From Mycocentrospora acerina (lineage: Eukaryota > Ascomycota > Dothideomycetes > Pleosporales): a stretch of 64,000 nt of DNA. The translations under genes were made by a program, and so were the position numbers. Under the pieces are notes generated by a model, which worked only from the letters and a program-made list of their open reading frames with translations, searched no databases and was not told where the DNA came from. This document shows, piece by piece, positions 20,448 through 32,935 of the stretch (positions within the stretch are counted from its first letter, which is position 1; every line of letters starts with the position of its first letter). The stretch is from contig JAKUHH010000284.1 of assembly GCA_022701365.1 (NCBI GenBank), positions 620,001 through 684,000 on the forward strand, given 5' to 3'.

Positions 20448-21914
20448 ATGGGGCGCACTGAGAAATCACAAGGCCTAGCACCGCCAGCAGTCCGCAAGGA
20501 CATCAGAGCAAAGCAAGCTCGACAGATTATCAATACACAAGTCGTCAAGATCTTAGCATCAAATTCAAGGGCAAGGAGAGGTGTAGAGGGGAGTGAAATC
20601 ATCTCTGAACCAGGCCCCGTGGTACCCGGTGAGAGCAAGAAAGAGAGCGAGGAGAGCGAGACATATATCAAGAGAAAAGGTCAGGGGCGGCGAAAGGTCA
20701 AAGACAGTGGACTTCAAGTCGATGAGCAGGTCTCCAGGAACCGAAATCAAGAAGATGGAAAGGGCAAATCGAAGAGAAGGAATGACTCGTTGGACGAGGA
20801 TCTGTCAGCCTTGACTATAGCTGCTACATCGTCGACTTCACCCAAACGCGAGCGGAAGATCCGCGTCATCACAACAGACTCTCTCACGGCAGCTCACATG
20901 CTCATCTCCCCTTCTAGCTACGGCGAACCCGACGTTAAACATGACAGAAAAGCGTCCAATGTATTCGTACTCAACCACGCGTCTCCTCTACGACCCGGCG
21001 GCGGAGTCTTTTCTGGCGCAACATCCCAAGAAGAATTCCTCTGTTCCCGCACTACACTTTACCCCTCATTGAAAGAGTCCTTCTATCGACTCCCAGAAAT
21101 CGGAGGAGTATACACTCATGACGTTTTAGTGTTTCGAAACTCGTTGGGGCTAGGTTGCAAAGAAGGCGAGTTGGGACACCACCAGTCATACTACATTGAC
21201 GTCATCTCCGCGGGAATGTTGCGCTTTCCCGAGTTGGAAGGTGAGGAAGACGAAATCAAGAGGTTGGGGAAGAAGGATCTCGAACTCGTGGAAGCGAAGA
21301 TGCGTGCTGTGTTGCGGATTGCTACGGCGAAGGGAGCTAGGAAGTTGGTGCTTGGTGCATGGGGGTGTGGAGCATATGGCAACCCAGTTATAGATGTGGC
21401 TAAATTGTGGAAGAAAGTCATTGACGGAGGGAACTCGACTAGGAGAGGCAGGACGGCGAGAGATGCAGAATTGTGGCCCGATCTTGAGGATGTCGTCTTC
21501 GCAATATCAAACCGGAGGATGGCAACAGATTTTGCTTCAGCGTTCGACAAGACACTCGAGGTTGAAGTGGGACCTGGTGGGCCTGCTGAAGATGATGATG
21601 ACGATGACGAACAAGAAGAGGATGCTGTTGCAACCGAGTTACGAGCTAAAATACAGGAGATTGAGAGTCAGTCGAGTAGCGTCTGGAATCCGGCATTGAA
21701 GCAAAGACTAAGCATCATGGTCGATACGTTGAAAGCGCAGTTGAGAGAGCGCGAGGGTGGAGAAGATTCAGGTGATGAGGATGAAGACGACCAAGAAGGC
21801 GGTGCGTCTGTTATAGGTCGTACCTATAAAGGAAGGCATTCTCCAACCCTCAACGACGCAGATATTGAACATGTAGATAGTGAAGACGAGGAGAAGCAAG
21901 GTCCATATAATTGA
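20448..21914 (+). CDS. PARG-like (TIGR02452-type) macrodomain protein
   Basis: Single exon. From ATG 20448 it is 488 aa; an in-frame ATG at 20292 would add 52 residues. I prefer 20448 because MGRTEKSQGLAPPAVRKDIR resembles the conserved start of fungal relatives as I remember them. The core has the poly(ADP-ribose) glycohydrolase signature GGG-x7-QEE (GGGVFSGATSQEEF, GGG at 184-186 and catalytic-type Glu at 195-196), then RTTLYPSL and the phosphate-loop-like LGAWGCGAYGNP. The N-terminal 140 residues are charged and contain KRKGQGRRK, a possible nuclear signal. The C-terminal 120 residues are very acidic (two D/E runs) with one helical segment. Activity inferred: removal of ADP-ribose or related groups. 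True enzymatic function and substrate in fungi of this group are unproven. Confidence 0.82.
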   Translation: MGRTEKSQGLAPPAVRKDIRAKQARQIINTQVVKILASNSRARRGVEGSEIISEPGPVVPGESKKESEESETYIKRKGQGRRKVKDSGLQVDEQVSRNRNQEDGKGKSKRRNDSLDEDLSALTIAATSSTSPKRERKIRVITTDSLTAAHMLISPSSYGEPDVKHDRKASNVFVLNHASPLRPGGGVFSGATSQEEFLCSRTTLYPSLKESFYRLPEIGGVYTHDVLVFRNSLGLGCKEGELGHHQSYYIDVISAGMLRFPELEGEEDEIKRLGKKDLELVEAKMRAVLRIATAKGARKLVLGAWGCGAYGNPVIDVAKLWKKVIDGGNSTRRGRTARDAELWPDLEDVVFAISNRRMATDFASAFDKTLEVEVGPGGPAEDDDDDDEQEEDAVATELRAKIQEIESQSSSVWNPALKQRLSIMVDTLKAQLREREGGEDSGDEDEDDQEGGASVIGRTYKGRHSPTLNDADIEHVDSEDEEKQGPYN

Positions 21915-22003
21915 GAGATCATCGATTTTTGGTTACGCATTTGTTGATATAAAGCTACAATACAAATATTAAGTACAAAACAAACTATTATGATTCCACC
22001 AAT

Positions 22004-23172
22004 TCATCGTTTGCCTTTCTTCATCACCAAGCCCTTCCAGCCCTTACTATCACGTATCCTCCTCAACGCTTTACCTGCGACCGGATCCCGACCCAAGTTC
22101 TCCGTGCAAGCCTTCCTTTCCTCTTCACTCTCATGCTCATGGAACTCGCACCACTCCTTCTCGATCTTGGGTCTCTCTCCCCTCGCCAAAAGAGTGACTA
22201 ACTCGAACAAAAACGGCTGGGGGAGTTGGCTTCGGAGCGCCACTCTATGCGCGTCATCTGTGTCCGGATTCCAGTATCTACGTAAGTTAGTAAACGGAAT
22301 CATGGTTGGTATTCGAATGAGTACTTACACAGAGTACGAGTCTAGGAAGTATCTGCACAGCGGCGCATTAGGCGGAAGACTTTCATATGCTGCTATGACG
22401 TTGCTGTGATCGGGCATGCAATGTAGGATCTCGTCGTTCTTCTGCCAAGCGAGAATGACTGCGCGACGGAGTGTAGGGATGGAGTAGTGGTGCGCGAAAA
22501 TATACAGCGATATGAAACGGCGTTCGAGAAAGCCTTCCAGCCCCCGCCACTTGTAGGGTCGCGAACAGCATGGGCACAGGGTTTCCGTTGGGGCCTCGCG
22601 TTTCTCGCTCGGGTTGCGGACTTGTGGTGTTTTTTCGACTTCAACTTCGCTGGGCGCTTTCTCTGGGATACTGTGCTCGGAGCTGCTCGAGTATTTTCGT
22701 TCAACTTGCTGGGGATCTTCGTCGTTGAGTTGGACGCCCCATGATGCCGTGTCAACGTCTTCGTCGGTAGGAGGTTCCATTATAGTTTCATGGTCGTTCC
22801 CGTTGACTTTAATGCTGTGTGTAGGAGGGTGGACTTCTTTCCCGCCTTCGATGAGGTGGTGTGGGATGAATCCCGTGTACAGCCACATCAAAAACGCATC
22901 GAAAACATCAGGATTGATGTCTGTAAGCTCGAGTGATGTCCCCGAGTTTTTGTATGGCGATTCTTTCTTCTCTCCTAAGCATTGCTCGAAATATGTCGAG
23001 CTTCGACGCAGCAATTCCCGGTGGCAGCTAAAGGATTCTGGAGAATCACCTCCTCCGACCTTGACTGTAATGATAGTCTGGTCAAAGTTTCTAGTTATGC
23101 TCAGCTAAATTCGCATCTAAGAATCACGTTTACAAACCTGAAAGTATGGCCAAGAGTGGTAGTGTACGGCAT
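22004..23172 (-). CDS. BTB/POZ-domain protein of unknown function
   Basis: Three exons, 23138-23172, 22329-23090 and 22004-22277, give 356 aa. The spliced start MPYTTTLGHTFRNFDQTIITV leads into a BTB fold: VKVGGGDSPESFSCHRELLLRRSSTYFEQCL (residues 20-55, the typical H-R-x-L-L-x-x-S-x-x-F core), then LTDINPDVFDAFLMWLYTGFIP. A polar insert rich in Glu, Ser and Pro follows, with a Cys pair (LCPCCSRPYKW). A helical segment resembling the second part of fungal BTB proteins follows (FISLYIFAHHYSIPTLRRAVILAWQ) and a basic C-terminus (KGWKGLVMKKGKR). Such proteins are common and mostly uncharacterised in Pleosporales. No BACK-Kelch or other partner domain is visible. It is convergent with the PARG-like gene (89 bp between stops). 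Confidence 0.82.
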
Positions 23173-23719
23173 TTTGAGTAGGAAATCCGGTTCCATTCAT
23201 CTTCAATTTGCAAAGGCAATGAGCTCATTATAGAGCATCTAAGTTACTTTGATACACGTTTCGATAAAGCATGTCCGTCTGAAATGTTCACACGGTTCGG
23301 TACGTGGTTGCAGAATGCTTGTGCTCTGTCCTCAATGCTTGTTTGAAACCCTTCTGCAACAAGTGACATCTGGGCCTTTCTCGGCGATGGTGGAACGAGA
23401 AAGGTTTGTGTAGTTTCATGACCCTGGAAATGCAAAAATAATTTAGCCTTTTGAGCGACTCCCATACAATGGTACGACCTATTGATTTTGGCCTGAATGT
23501 TTCATATGTAGGAGTCACCGTAGTGTTAGCTGAGAGTGAGGAGTAGTAGAAGCAATCGTGCCTAGCTCACGTTTTAGGCCCGTGCGTAACCACAACTCTC
23601 TCCGCCTTCTTGCTCTCATTGAGTTCAGAATCAACTGGCCTTACGCCCTAGATCACTCTAGTAGAGTTTTGGGCAATTTAACTTGTGAAGCAGACTGTGC
23701 AGTGAACTAAACTCTCTCC
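23173..23719. other. Intergenic, 547 bp
   Basis: The BTB gene promoter and the TRM3 3' flank, both genes on the minus strand. No supported feature. Confidence 0.55.
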
Positions 23720-26700
23720 TCAGATACCCAAAACATCATTGTGCCACAACCTCCACCACTCGTACACTGCGATTCCCCCTGCAGTCTGCACATTCAAACT
23801 CCTAGTCACCCCCACAGTACGGATCTCCACACAACGATCCACAACTGCGAGCACCTCGGCCGAGATACCTCCCTTCTCACTTCCCAATACAAGAACGCAC
23901 TTTTGTGGAAGTGTCCCCAAGTCTTTTCGACTATCAGTCGCAACAATTCCATCATTATGCATGTCGTTGCTTTTTCCCTCGTCCCCAAGTATGCCACTTC
24001 GGTCCGTCTGCTCGATGCCTACAACAACGTACCCCTTTCTCTTCATCTCCAATAGAAATTCGGGTACTCCAGATGCTTTGAGCTCATGAATAGGAAGGTG
24101 CTTCTCCGATGTCACGCTTGTAGCCTTAAAATCTTTGTGACCAAGTTTCTTAAGATCGTCGATGTACAATGATTCGAGACCAAACGACTCTGAGATACGC
24201 GACAAGCCGCCGAGATTCGTGGGGTTATCTATGAGGGATGCGACGAGCGTGACAGATGCCGGACGTTGGTTTTGAAGATGCGGAGGGCCGGATCGTGGGT
24301 AAAGGGATGCAAAGTCAAACCCGGACTTAGTCTGAAGAAACGCCGGTGCAGGAGCAGGTTGAGAAGGAACGTGTGGCTCTGGATCCGGGATGGTAAGGAC
24401 CGTGCAAGTGGGCGGTGAGCCAACGGCTATGCGACCTGGTGGTACATTTGCTCGCAGCTCTTTGTCTCTGTCTTCAAGCGCAACAAAGTCCTCATACATA
24501 ACGCGCTCTTGTTCTGGTGTCTCGATGAACAGGTATTGGCCCTGGAAAATACCAGTGAGTGTGAAGTCATCTACAGTATTCAATGTCAGTGTTCTAATAC
24601 TCCATGCAGGTGCACCAAATTTGTCCATGCCACGAATGTGTTTATCAAGTGCTACAAAAGCAGGGTTTCCAGTAATACTCTGCCAATTTTTTTTGATTGC
24701 CAGATCAAATATGATGGGAAAGCACCAGTGAGCTTCGTGACGGATATGGACCTTGGGGCTTGCAGAAAAAGGAATGAGTCGGATCAATGCACTGAGTGCA
24801 AAATCTTCCGAGTCCAGATATGGGGCGACAAGGACTGCCACTTTGATCAAGCTAGCCACATGTATCGGACTGCCCTCATCTAACTTCTCCAAGTCGCTCA
24901 GTATCCGGGGCGTCTTCTTTGGAAAATGGTAGTAGATACGCGCGACGATCCATTCAAGCAAAAAACGGTAACGCGGCCAATGTTCGACGACGAGAGCACG
25001 CATAAACGCCTCCAAGTAGACGTCGACATGCGTTTCCGGTATGCAGAACTCTGTAAGCATGAGCATGGCTTGTAGTTGGAGTACATCTTTCCATTTGCTG
25101 ATGACGGGTATCGGAGCTTTTTGTGATTTCCACGGCTCGAGTAAGCGATCCAGTATGTTTTTAGCGACAGCTGTCTGATCCTGTGGAAAGCGTCGCAAGA
25201 GGTCTACTACAGCAGCGTATGCGTGCCATTCTCGCTGACCATAATAAGACGCATAGTTCCTATGGGGCAAGAAACTCTGCAATTTCTCTGCAGCCGCTAC
25301 CTCGAAAAGAAACTCGGACTTTACCGATGGTGGATGATTGATTGAACGAAGAATGAAGTCTTCGAATGGAAGGATACTCATAATTGACGGGTCTGAGAAC
25401 GCAGCATTTCGAAGAGATGTCGCAAGCACCGAAAGAAGGTACGGTCTGCTTTCTGAGAGGCGTTGGAGACGTTCCATCACCCTTGTGAGGAGGCCTACTA
25501 GGCTATCTTCGGACTCCGACTGTGCTGTGTGTTGTAAGATGCAGACTCGTACGCAAGTTGAGTGGAAGAAGAGAGCCGGTATGCTGACAGCGACTGCCCT
25601 TCCATAGTCCCGTCTATCTGCCTCTTCCCATAGAGCATCCAGAACAGAGTACATATCGCGAGGCCGTATGGATGCAGGTCCGGTTTTGTCAAGCATCTCA
25701 ATCAGGCCTTTACAGGCTGGTCCATAGAGATCTCCCTGGATCGAGCCATGCTTGGTTTCATGTAACCGCCCTATGAAACCCTGCAACGGAGGCAAGCCAT
25801 CAACGACTGGTTGTGCGAGCTGTACGCTGATTTGATGGGTGTCATTCTCCAACTCTGAGATTTTGACATGGAGAGATTTGTAACCAGCTGAATCCAAATG
25901 TGACGATTGAGCTGGTGTGACAAGATCGCAAAGCCGTTTGCAGTAAAGACCATATAGATCACTGGCTATCTCTGGCAAGCCTGTGAGGCGCGATACTCGC
26001 AGGATGAGATCCACGTCGGCTGACTCCAGGATTACATTTGTCGAGGTGCGCATTGGTAAGCCCTTAGTTAGTCCCTCTAACATGTAGAGAATCGAATATT
26101 GAAATAGTCTCCCGCCGGCATCCAAAACGAATTGCAAGACATCGCGGATAAATGAGCGAGCAAGCGATTCTGGAGAGTCGGCCACAAATGTTGCAATAAA
26201 ATCAGCAAGTGCCGCACCATGCGTGCAAGCCGTTGTAGATCGTGTTGCGGTTAGGCTTGAAGTAAATAAGCTCCCCTGTGTGGCCCAAGGTAGAAATCCT
26301 TTTACAACAAATTTTATATGCTGTGTAGCTAGTTCGCGGTACTGAAAAAGGAAATATGTCAGTCATATATTTAGCAAAGAAAAAAATAAAACACGGAAGG
26401 TAGGCAAGTGTTGTAATTTGCAGTTTCAATCCTGAGAATGGGTCAAAGCCAGCAAGACCTTCTGAATAAATTAAATTTTTTCACTCACCTGGATCATGTA
26501 ATTCATGTACCAGTTCCCAATGATTTTTCGAATATTGTCCTGTACTCTAGGGTTGAGGGCCGCTGCAAGTAAGGTAGTCGTCATAGCAGGTGTGACCAAT
26601 GAGTTCTTATCAAGAAGGATTGCTAGTTCAGGGAGGCAAGCCTGAACTTGGTTCGAATATCGGTCCAAAACGATGGTTTCGAAAAGTGTTGCGAATTGCT

Positions 26701-27729
26701 CGTACGACTTTTCAACAGCCTTAGAATAATCGTTGATAGTGTAAATCATTGTCGGGGTCTGGATATCTTTCGTATGAGGAAGACGAAGTGAGAGTTGGAT
26801 AATGGCTAGGCAGTATTTTCGTTGATCAGCATAACCAACTAGCAAACCAACACGCAGTGTTTCCCAATAAAGATCATCATATACACCATCCAACTCAGTC
26901 TTAGTCCTACTAGCTTGTACAATCCACTGATACCAAACCTTGTAGATCTTGTCGGATGTGGCAGCAAACGAAGTCGAGTCGAGTGTCTTCAGTCGGTTCC
27001 ACAGAGATTGGTCGACCATCGAGTGGTTCAACGTATGCCGTTGCAGAATGGGGTCGTACTTCAGCCAAGCGTGAGCATGATTCCTTGGGCATGCGATTTG
27101 AATTTCAGTGTGCTGACTCTGGACCAGAAGTGAGAGCAGAGCAGACAAAGTATCAAGTGCGGAGTCATTTAGACCATCTATGCTGATGAAACGCACGAGA
27201 AATTCAAGAGAGTCTGGACTAACGACATGGTTTGCCTTGGAAGGGAGCCAGTACGAGCATTTGAGGAGATTCATATATGCTGCAGCGTTGCGGATACATT
27301 CTTTCCTGGATGCAGTTGCCTCATCGTCACTCTCGGACGGTGCAGTCTTGGAGAGTGTGAGTAGTGCAGCATTGAGATATGGTTTCAACTTCTCTTCAAC
27401 GAAGAAATGCACAAAAGCCTCATTGCCATGACATATCTCGGCGAGCGAATAGAAGTGTTCTGAATCTTGAGGTTCAATGGGTAGCCGTGACACTAAGAAG
27501 TCCCCCAGTTCCCGATGTTGTGGCTGAAAATCCTGCGGCTTCTCAGCACAGTCATGGAGACAACTTGTCTTGAATGTACATTTTCAGAATCAACAGTTGG
27601 TAACAGTCTAACGCAGACGCCCAGCGCGTTGAGATCGAGCTGGTCGGTGGGCGCTTGCAGCTTGGCCCAGTTGTGGTCAAAGACCTTTGCCCTGGAGGCG
27701 GCGTCGAGAAAATTATCCATCGAATCCAT
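23720..27729 (-). CDS. TRM3: tRNA (guanosine-18-2'-O)-methyltransferase TRM3
   Basis: Three exons, 27580-27729, 26489-27532 and 23720-26341, give 1271 aa. Most of the protein is a long alpha-helical repeat region. The C-terminal 190 residues are the SPOUT (SpoU) methyltransferase: motif 1 ASLIDNPTNLGGLSRISESF, motif 2 CVLVLGSEKGGIS and motif 3 VTRSLNVQTAGGIAVYEWW, which form the knotted SAM site. This layout (huge helical N-part plus C-terminal SpoU domain) is that of yeast Trm3 and human TARBP1, which make Gm18 in tRNAs. The first intron (GTACAT...CGCAG) and the 147-bp second intron keep phase 0. The start ATG (27729) is the first in frame after an upstream stop. It is divergent from the kinesin gene with 450 bp between start codons. 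Confidence 0.9.
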
Positions 27730-28179
27730 ATTGACGGGCGGTGTGATTGCTCGAACAACACATGCAGCGACGACCCTGTCTTCAAACTGCAATACACGCT
27801 ATCAATCGCCGCCACGTCACAAGCGATGCGCGGTCAAAGCTGAAGGAGCCTCGTCTGGTCCTGGCGTTGTCGCGTCGACGGGGATTGTGGGCGATTGAGA
27901 CGCCAAGAGTGTGACGTCGCTTATCGCATATGGCAACCGCTTGTTGACAATTCGCTCAATTGGGAAAGGACGAATGGGCCAGGCTCAACTATTACCACCT
28001 ACCATGAATACATATTAACGCGCCTGCAATACATAACCTAGTCGCAACAGCTTTAGATTCTTGGGAAGGCTTCTATCATCAGACGGACGGTAAAATCGGA
28101 CTGCCCACGAATGTATTCGGGAGCGCACACTTCGACTGCTTCGGCGCCCTCGCTGCGCGCATCCGAGCCATACGCGACC
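27730..28179. promoter_or_regulatory. Bidirectional promoter region TRM3 / kinesin
   Basis: 450 bp between two divergent start codons. No specific element claimed; no coding frame supported. Confidence 0.45.
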
Positions 28180-29958
28180 ATGGCCCCGATGGCCCCGCTG
28201 ATGGCCGACGATCCAGGCAATGTCAAGGTCGTGGTGCGATGCAGAGCATTTGTGAAGCGAGGTATGTTCAGCAGCGCATCGACTGTGTGCGCATTTGCTA
28301 ACATCCAGGGCAGAGAAGGAGAGGGGCACGAAATGTCTCGTTCGCATGGAGCCAGCAACACAGAAGACCACGCTCTTCGCCCCCACCGACGACATCAGCC
28401 CAAATGCGCGCAGACATGAAGACAAGGAGTTTACATTTGACCGTTCGTACTGGTCACACGATGAGTCCGACCCGCATTATGCCCACCAGGAAGACGTTTA
28501 CCGCTCGTTTGGTGAAGAATTTCTCGACCACAACTTCGAGGGCTACCACACATGCATTTTCGCTTACGGACAGACGGGGTCTGGGAAGAGTTACACTATG
28601 ATGGGCACACCAGACAATCCAGGCCTCATTCCTCGCACCTGTGAGGAGCTGTTCGACCGCATACGCCACGAGCCACGCCCCGATACGAGCTATCATGTCC
28701 AAGTGTCATACTTCGAAGTGTATAATGAGCACGTTCGCGACCTACTTACGCCGCGCACAACACCACCCATCTACCTGAAGATCCGTGAGAGCCAGAAGGA
28801 CGGCGTGTATGTGCAAGGCTTGGTAGAGGCTGAAGTCAAGTCCTATGTTGATGTCGAGCGTTTGATGCGCGTGGGCGACTCGGTACAAATAAGTTCTATA
28901 CCAGTAGTGATCACCAGCTAACTCTTCTACAGAGTCGAACTACGGCCTCAACTAAGATGAATGACACATCCTCGCGCTCGCACGCTGTTTTCACCATCCG
29001 TCTCAAGCAAATTACTCACTCACTGCTCTCCGACGAGACCATCGAACGTACCGCTCGTATGCGTCTCGTCGATCTGGCTGGCTCAGAGCGCGCAAAGTCG
29101 ACAGAAGCCACTGGCCAGCGGCTCAAGGAAGGAGGGCAGATCAATAAGTCACTCACGACGCTTGGCCGTGTTATTGCTGCGCTTGCAGATCCACGTCGCC
29201 ATGGAGCCAAAGGACGGCGACCACGCGAGGTTGTTCCATACCGCGACTCAGTCTTGACATGGCTACTCAGGGACTCACTGGGCGGCAACAGCAAGACTGC
29301 CATGGTGGCTTGTATCGCGCCTGCCGACTATGACGAGACTCTGTCTACCCTTCGCTATGCTGACCAGGCTAAGCGTATCCGCACCCGCGCCTCAGTAAAT
29401 CAAGACTGCATGTCCGCTGCGCAGCGCGATGCAGAGCTTCTTGAAATGGCCGAGCAGATCCGCAGTCTGCAGGTCAGTGTTAATGCTGCCAGTCAACGCA
29501 AACGGGAAGAAGCAACGGAACTAGAAGAGTATCAGAGACAAGTTGCGATGATGCAAAGGTTGATGTTGGAAAATCGTGAAGTCTCATCAGCGAAGATTAA
29601 GGCACTTACGAACGAAGTCGAAGAAATGCGGCCTGTCAATGAAGCCCTGCGCGCGGAGATTGACACTCTACGCCGCCATCTTGCGCTAGCGCTGGGAGAA
29701 CTCAAGAATCCCATTGTGTTGCCTCCGCCGCGCGAAGTAGGCTCACCAGATTTCGAACAGGGAGAGTGGGTTGGAGACGGAGAGGGCAGCGATGATGACT
29801 CTGACTCAGGCTATGACGAGGGCGATCATGATGAATTGGCTCAAGAGCTACAGGGTGAGGCGGAAGAGTTCTTGAAGACGCTTGGGATGTTCCGCAAGAA
29901 GGTGGGGAGCGATGTCGAGCGGTTTGGGGTCAGGGATATAGCTGCACAAATGCTGTGA
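28180..29958 (+). CDS. Short kinesin-3-like motor protein
   Basis: Three exons, 28180-28261, 28314-28882 and 28933-29958, give 558 aa. The motor begins almost at once (VKVVVRCRAFVKREKERG). It has the P-loop GQTGSGKSYT (about residue 113), switch I NDTSSRSHAVF (about 226), switch II LVDLAGSERAKS (about 260) and YADQAKRIRTRASVNQ before the neck. A coiled coil follows (about 390-460) and an acidic tail rich in Asp and Glu. The motor is kinesin-3-like (EFTFDRSYWSH, HNFEGYHTCIFAYGQTG). The FHA and PH domains of full-length UNC-104/KIF1A motors are missing; the protein ends about 170 residues after the motor. This fits the fungal-specific short kinesin-3 class (UncB/NKIN3-like), as I recall it. Both splice junctions restore conserved motor sequence. 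Confidence 0.87.
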
Positions 29959-30372
29959 TGAATGATGAGCAGATGGATGGATAGATGGATGGATGGGAAT
30001 AAGGCTGGAGGCTATTAGGTATGAATGCATTTGAGCGACGGCGTCTTAGATTATTGGATTGGATTGGGCTGCGATGGATTGGTCACGTCCCATCTGCTCG
30101 ACGATGGTGGGTCCCGGGTACATAGTCAATAGCTATAATGAATGCAACGCGTGTGTATTTCTCAGAGCAGACACTGGTCTCACATGCCCTGGTGTTGGCG
30201 TGCAGGCGCAGGAATGCACAGCAGTAGCATGCCTCACGCCAACGGCCAATAGCCAACGTCCAACCCCAGCGGAGGTCCCCAAGCTCCCAGGCCGCAAGCT
30301 CCATCTCGAGCTGCGTGCGCCGTGATCGCGCGGTAAACACGCAGCCTGCCTGTCTGTCTGTCACCACCCGCC
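29959..30372. other. Intergenic with GGAT-rich simple repeat
   Basis: The kinesin 3' flank and the VPS16 promoter. About 29969-29998 is a short imperfect (GATG/GATA)n microsatellite. No gene seen. Confidence 0.55.
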
Positions 30373-32935
30373 ATGTCCAAGCCCACCGCCAACTGGGAAA
30401 AGGTCGGCGACAAGTTCTACCGCAAGGTGCAGCTGTACACGGCCGTCTTCGACCAGGACCTGGAGCTCGACAAGCACAATGTCGTGGGGGCGCCGTACAG
30501 TGGTGCTGTAGGTAGGTATGCGTGCCGCCCACGAGGTGTTTTATGCCATCGCAGCAGGCTAATGGCTGGCAGCCGTCTACCGCGACGAGGACAAGCTGCA
30601 CACGTACCGCGGCCCAGGCGCGTCCAAGTCGACCATCGACCTGTATAGTTGCGCGGGCAAGCTGGTCCGCACCATCGCTTGGGACAAGGGCACCATCAAG
30701 GGTCTGGGCTGGTCCGACGATGAGAAGCTGCTTGTTGTGACTGCCGATGGCACTGTACGTTGCTACCACGGGCTCGAGGGCGATTTCGTCCCCTTCTCCC
30801 TGGGCCACGACGCCGATGTGCACAGCGTCGTGTCGTGCAAGTTTTACGCTACGGGCTTTGTCGCGCTGCTGGGCAACAACCACCTCATCTCAGTCGCCTC
30901 ATACACGGAGCCACGTCCTAAGCTGCTCGCCATCCCGCCCGAGGACCCAATCGCTTCGTGGAGCATCATCCCGCCCGCATACTCGCTCTCGCGCTCAGTC
31001 GAGGTCATTCTCGCCATTGGCCATACGCTATACGTCGTCGATGCCACCGAAGCCGAGGACCGTAACTTCGACGCCGGCCCCTTTAGACATATTAGTGTCA
31101 GCCCGCGTGGTGAGTTCCTGGCCTTCTATACAGAGGATGGCAAGGTGTGGGTCGTTAGCGGCGACTGGAGCGAGAAGCTCAGCGAGTACGACAGCAAGGT
31201 CCAGACAGTACCCAAGGATATGCAGTGGTGCGGCTCCAATGCAGTCGCTCTGGCTTGGGAAGACGAGGTGCACCTCATAGGACCACGGAGCGCTGCAACA
31301 AAGTTCTATTATGACGCCTGGGTGCATCTCTTACCGGACGTCGATGGGATACGACTATTAACAAACGACGTTTGCGAGTTCATCCAGAAAGTGCCTGATG
31401 AGACGGTCGAGGTTTTCCGTCTGGGATCTGACTCTCCTGCTGCAAATCTCCTAGAAGCCTCTTCCCTGCTCGAGCAGAAGAGCCCGAAAGCAGACGATCT
31501 TATCCAGCTGATCCGACCTAGCTTAGCAGAGGCCGTGGATACATGCATCAAAGCAGCAGCACACGAGTACAACATCCACTGGCAAAAATCCCTTCTCAAA
31601 GCTGCCTCCTATGGGAAATCAGTGCTCGACCTCTATTCTTCTGATGACTTTGTGGACACCTGCGATACCCTGCGCGTCCTCAATGCTGTGCGCTTCTACG
31701 AAGTCGGTCTGCCGCTCAGCTACGATCAATACCGCCGCATGACACCTGAGAAACTCGTCGAGCGACTCACGAACCGTAGTGAATATCTTCTCGCATTACG
31801 AATAGCAGACTATCTGCACCTTCCCACGAGTCATATTCATGGCCACTGGGCTCAGCAAAAAGTTCGCGTCTCCACGGACCCTGAAGAAGAAATCTGCAAG
31901 CTTATAGTCAAGAAATTACATGGTAAACCTGGTGTGTCGTTCGAGGAAATAGCAAGAGCGGCATACGATGAAGGGCGTGTTCGCCTTGCAACCTCACTCT
32001 TGAATTATGAGCCTAGGGCCGGGAAACAGGTTCCCTTACTGTTGAATATGAAAGAAGACACGATTGCCCTTGACAAAGCCATAGAGTCTGGCGATACAGA
32101 CCTCATCTTCCATGTGCTTCTTCGCCTCCGCAAAGAGGTTGCCCTTGCGTCCTTTTTCCGTGTCATCAACACCCGACCGGTCGCTACCGCGCTTGTAGAA
32201 TCATCAGCGTGGGAACAGGACCGTGAATTACTCAAAGACTTGTACTACCAAGACGACAGAAGAATTGATGGTTCAAACCTTCTTCTCACAGAAGCGTTAA
32301 CCCAAAAAGATTTGAACGGATCTTTTGACAAGCTGAAGCTTGCATCCAAGTACCTTCAAGACTCTCGCGACCCCGCCGCGATATTTCAACGCAGTGCCAT
32401 GGACGATGCAGCAAAACTTCTCCGTCTTCAAGAAGTCTTTGAGAAAGACCTTAATTCTGCAGGTGGTGCTGTGACGTCTTCATTTATCGGTCTCAGTGCT
32501 CATGAGACTATATTCCAACTTATCCGCCAAGGTCATTACAAAAGAGCACAGAAAGTTCAGTCTGAGTTCAAGATTAACGATAAAACATACACGTGGTTGC
32601 GTCTTCGTGCGTTAGTTGCTGCACGCCACTGGGTTGAACTGGAGTCCATCGCGACGCAGAAGAAGAGCGCAATTGGATGGGAACCGTTTTTCAACGAAAT
32701 CCTCGCGGCAGGGAATACACGAGTTGCATCCGTATTCATTCCAAAATGTACGACTTTGGTCGTCGCAGAAAGGGTGGATATGTGGGTCAAATGTGGTTTG
32801 CTTGTCAAAGCCGGGGATGAGGCGTATAAGGCGAAAGACAAGGTGCTGTTGGAAGAACTGAGAGCCAAAGCTAGTGGTAGTGCTGCTGTGGAGATTGAGA
32901 GATTTCTGGGCATGTTGGGAAGCGGGAGAAGATAA
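30373..32935 (+). CDS. VPS16: Vacuolar sorting protein VPS16
   Basis: Two exons, 30373-30511 and 30573-32935, give 833 aa, close to yeast (798) and human (839) VPS16. The N-terminal half (about 1-420) is the Vps16_N beta-propeller: it begins NWEKVGDKFYRKVQLY and includes GLGWSDDEKLLVVTADGTV and FRHISVSPRGEFLAFYTEDG. The C-terminal half is the helical Vps16_C solenoid (AHEYNIHWQKSLLKAASYGK; RIADYLHLPTSHIHGHWAQQKV; FVKAGDEAYKAKDKVLLEEL-like tail). It is a core subunit of the HOPS and CORVET tethering complexes acting in endosome-vacuole fusion. The 61-bp intron uses GTAGGT; a GTATGC four bases later would break the frame. Confidence 0.93.
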
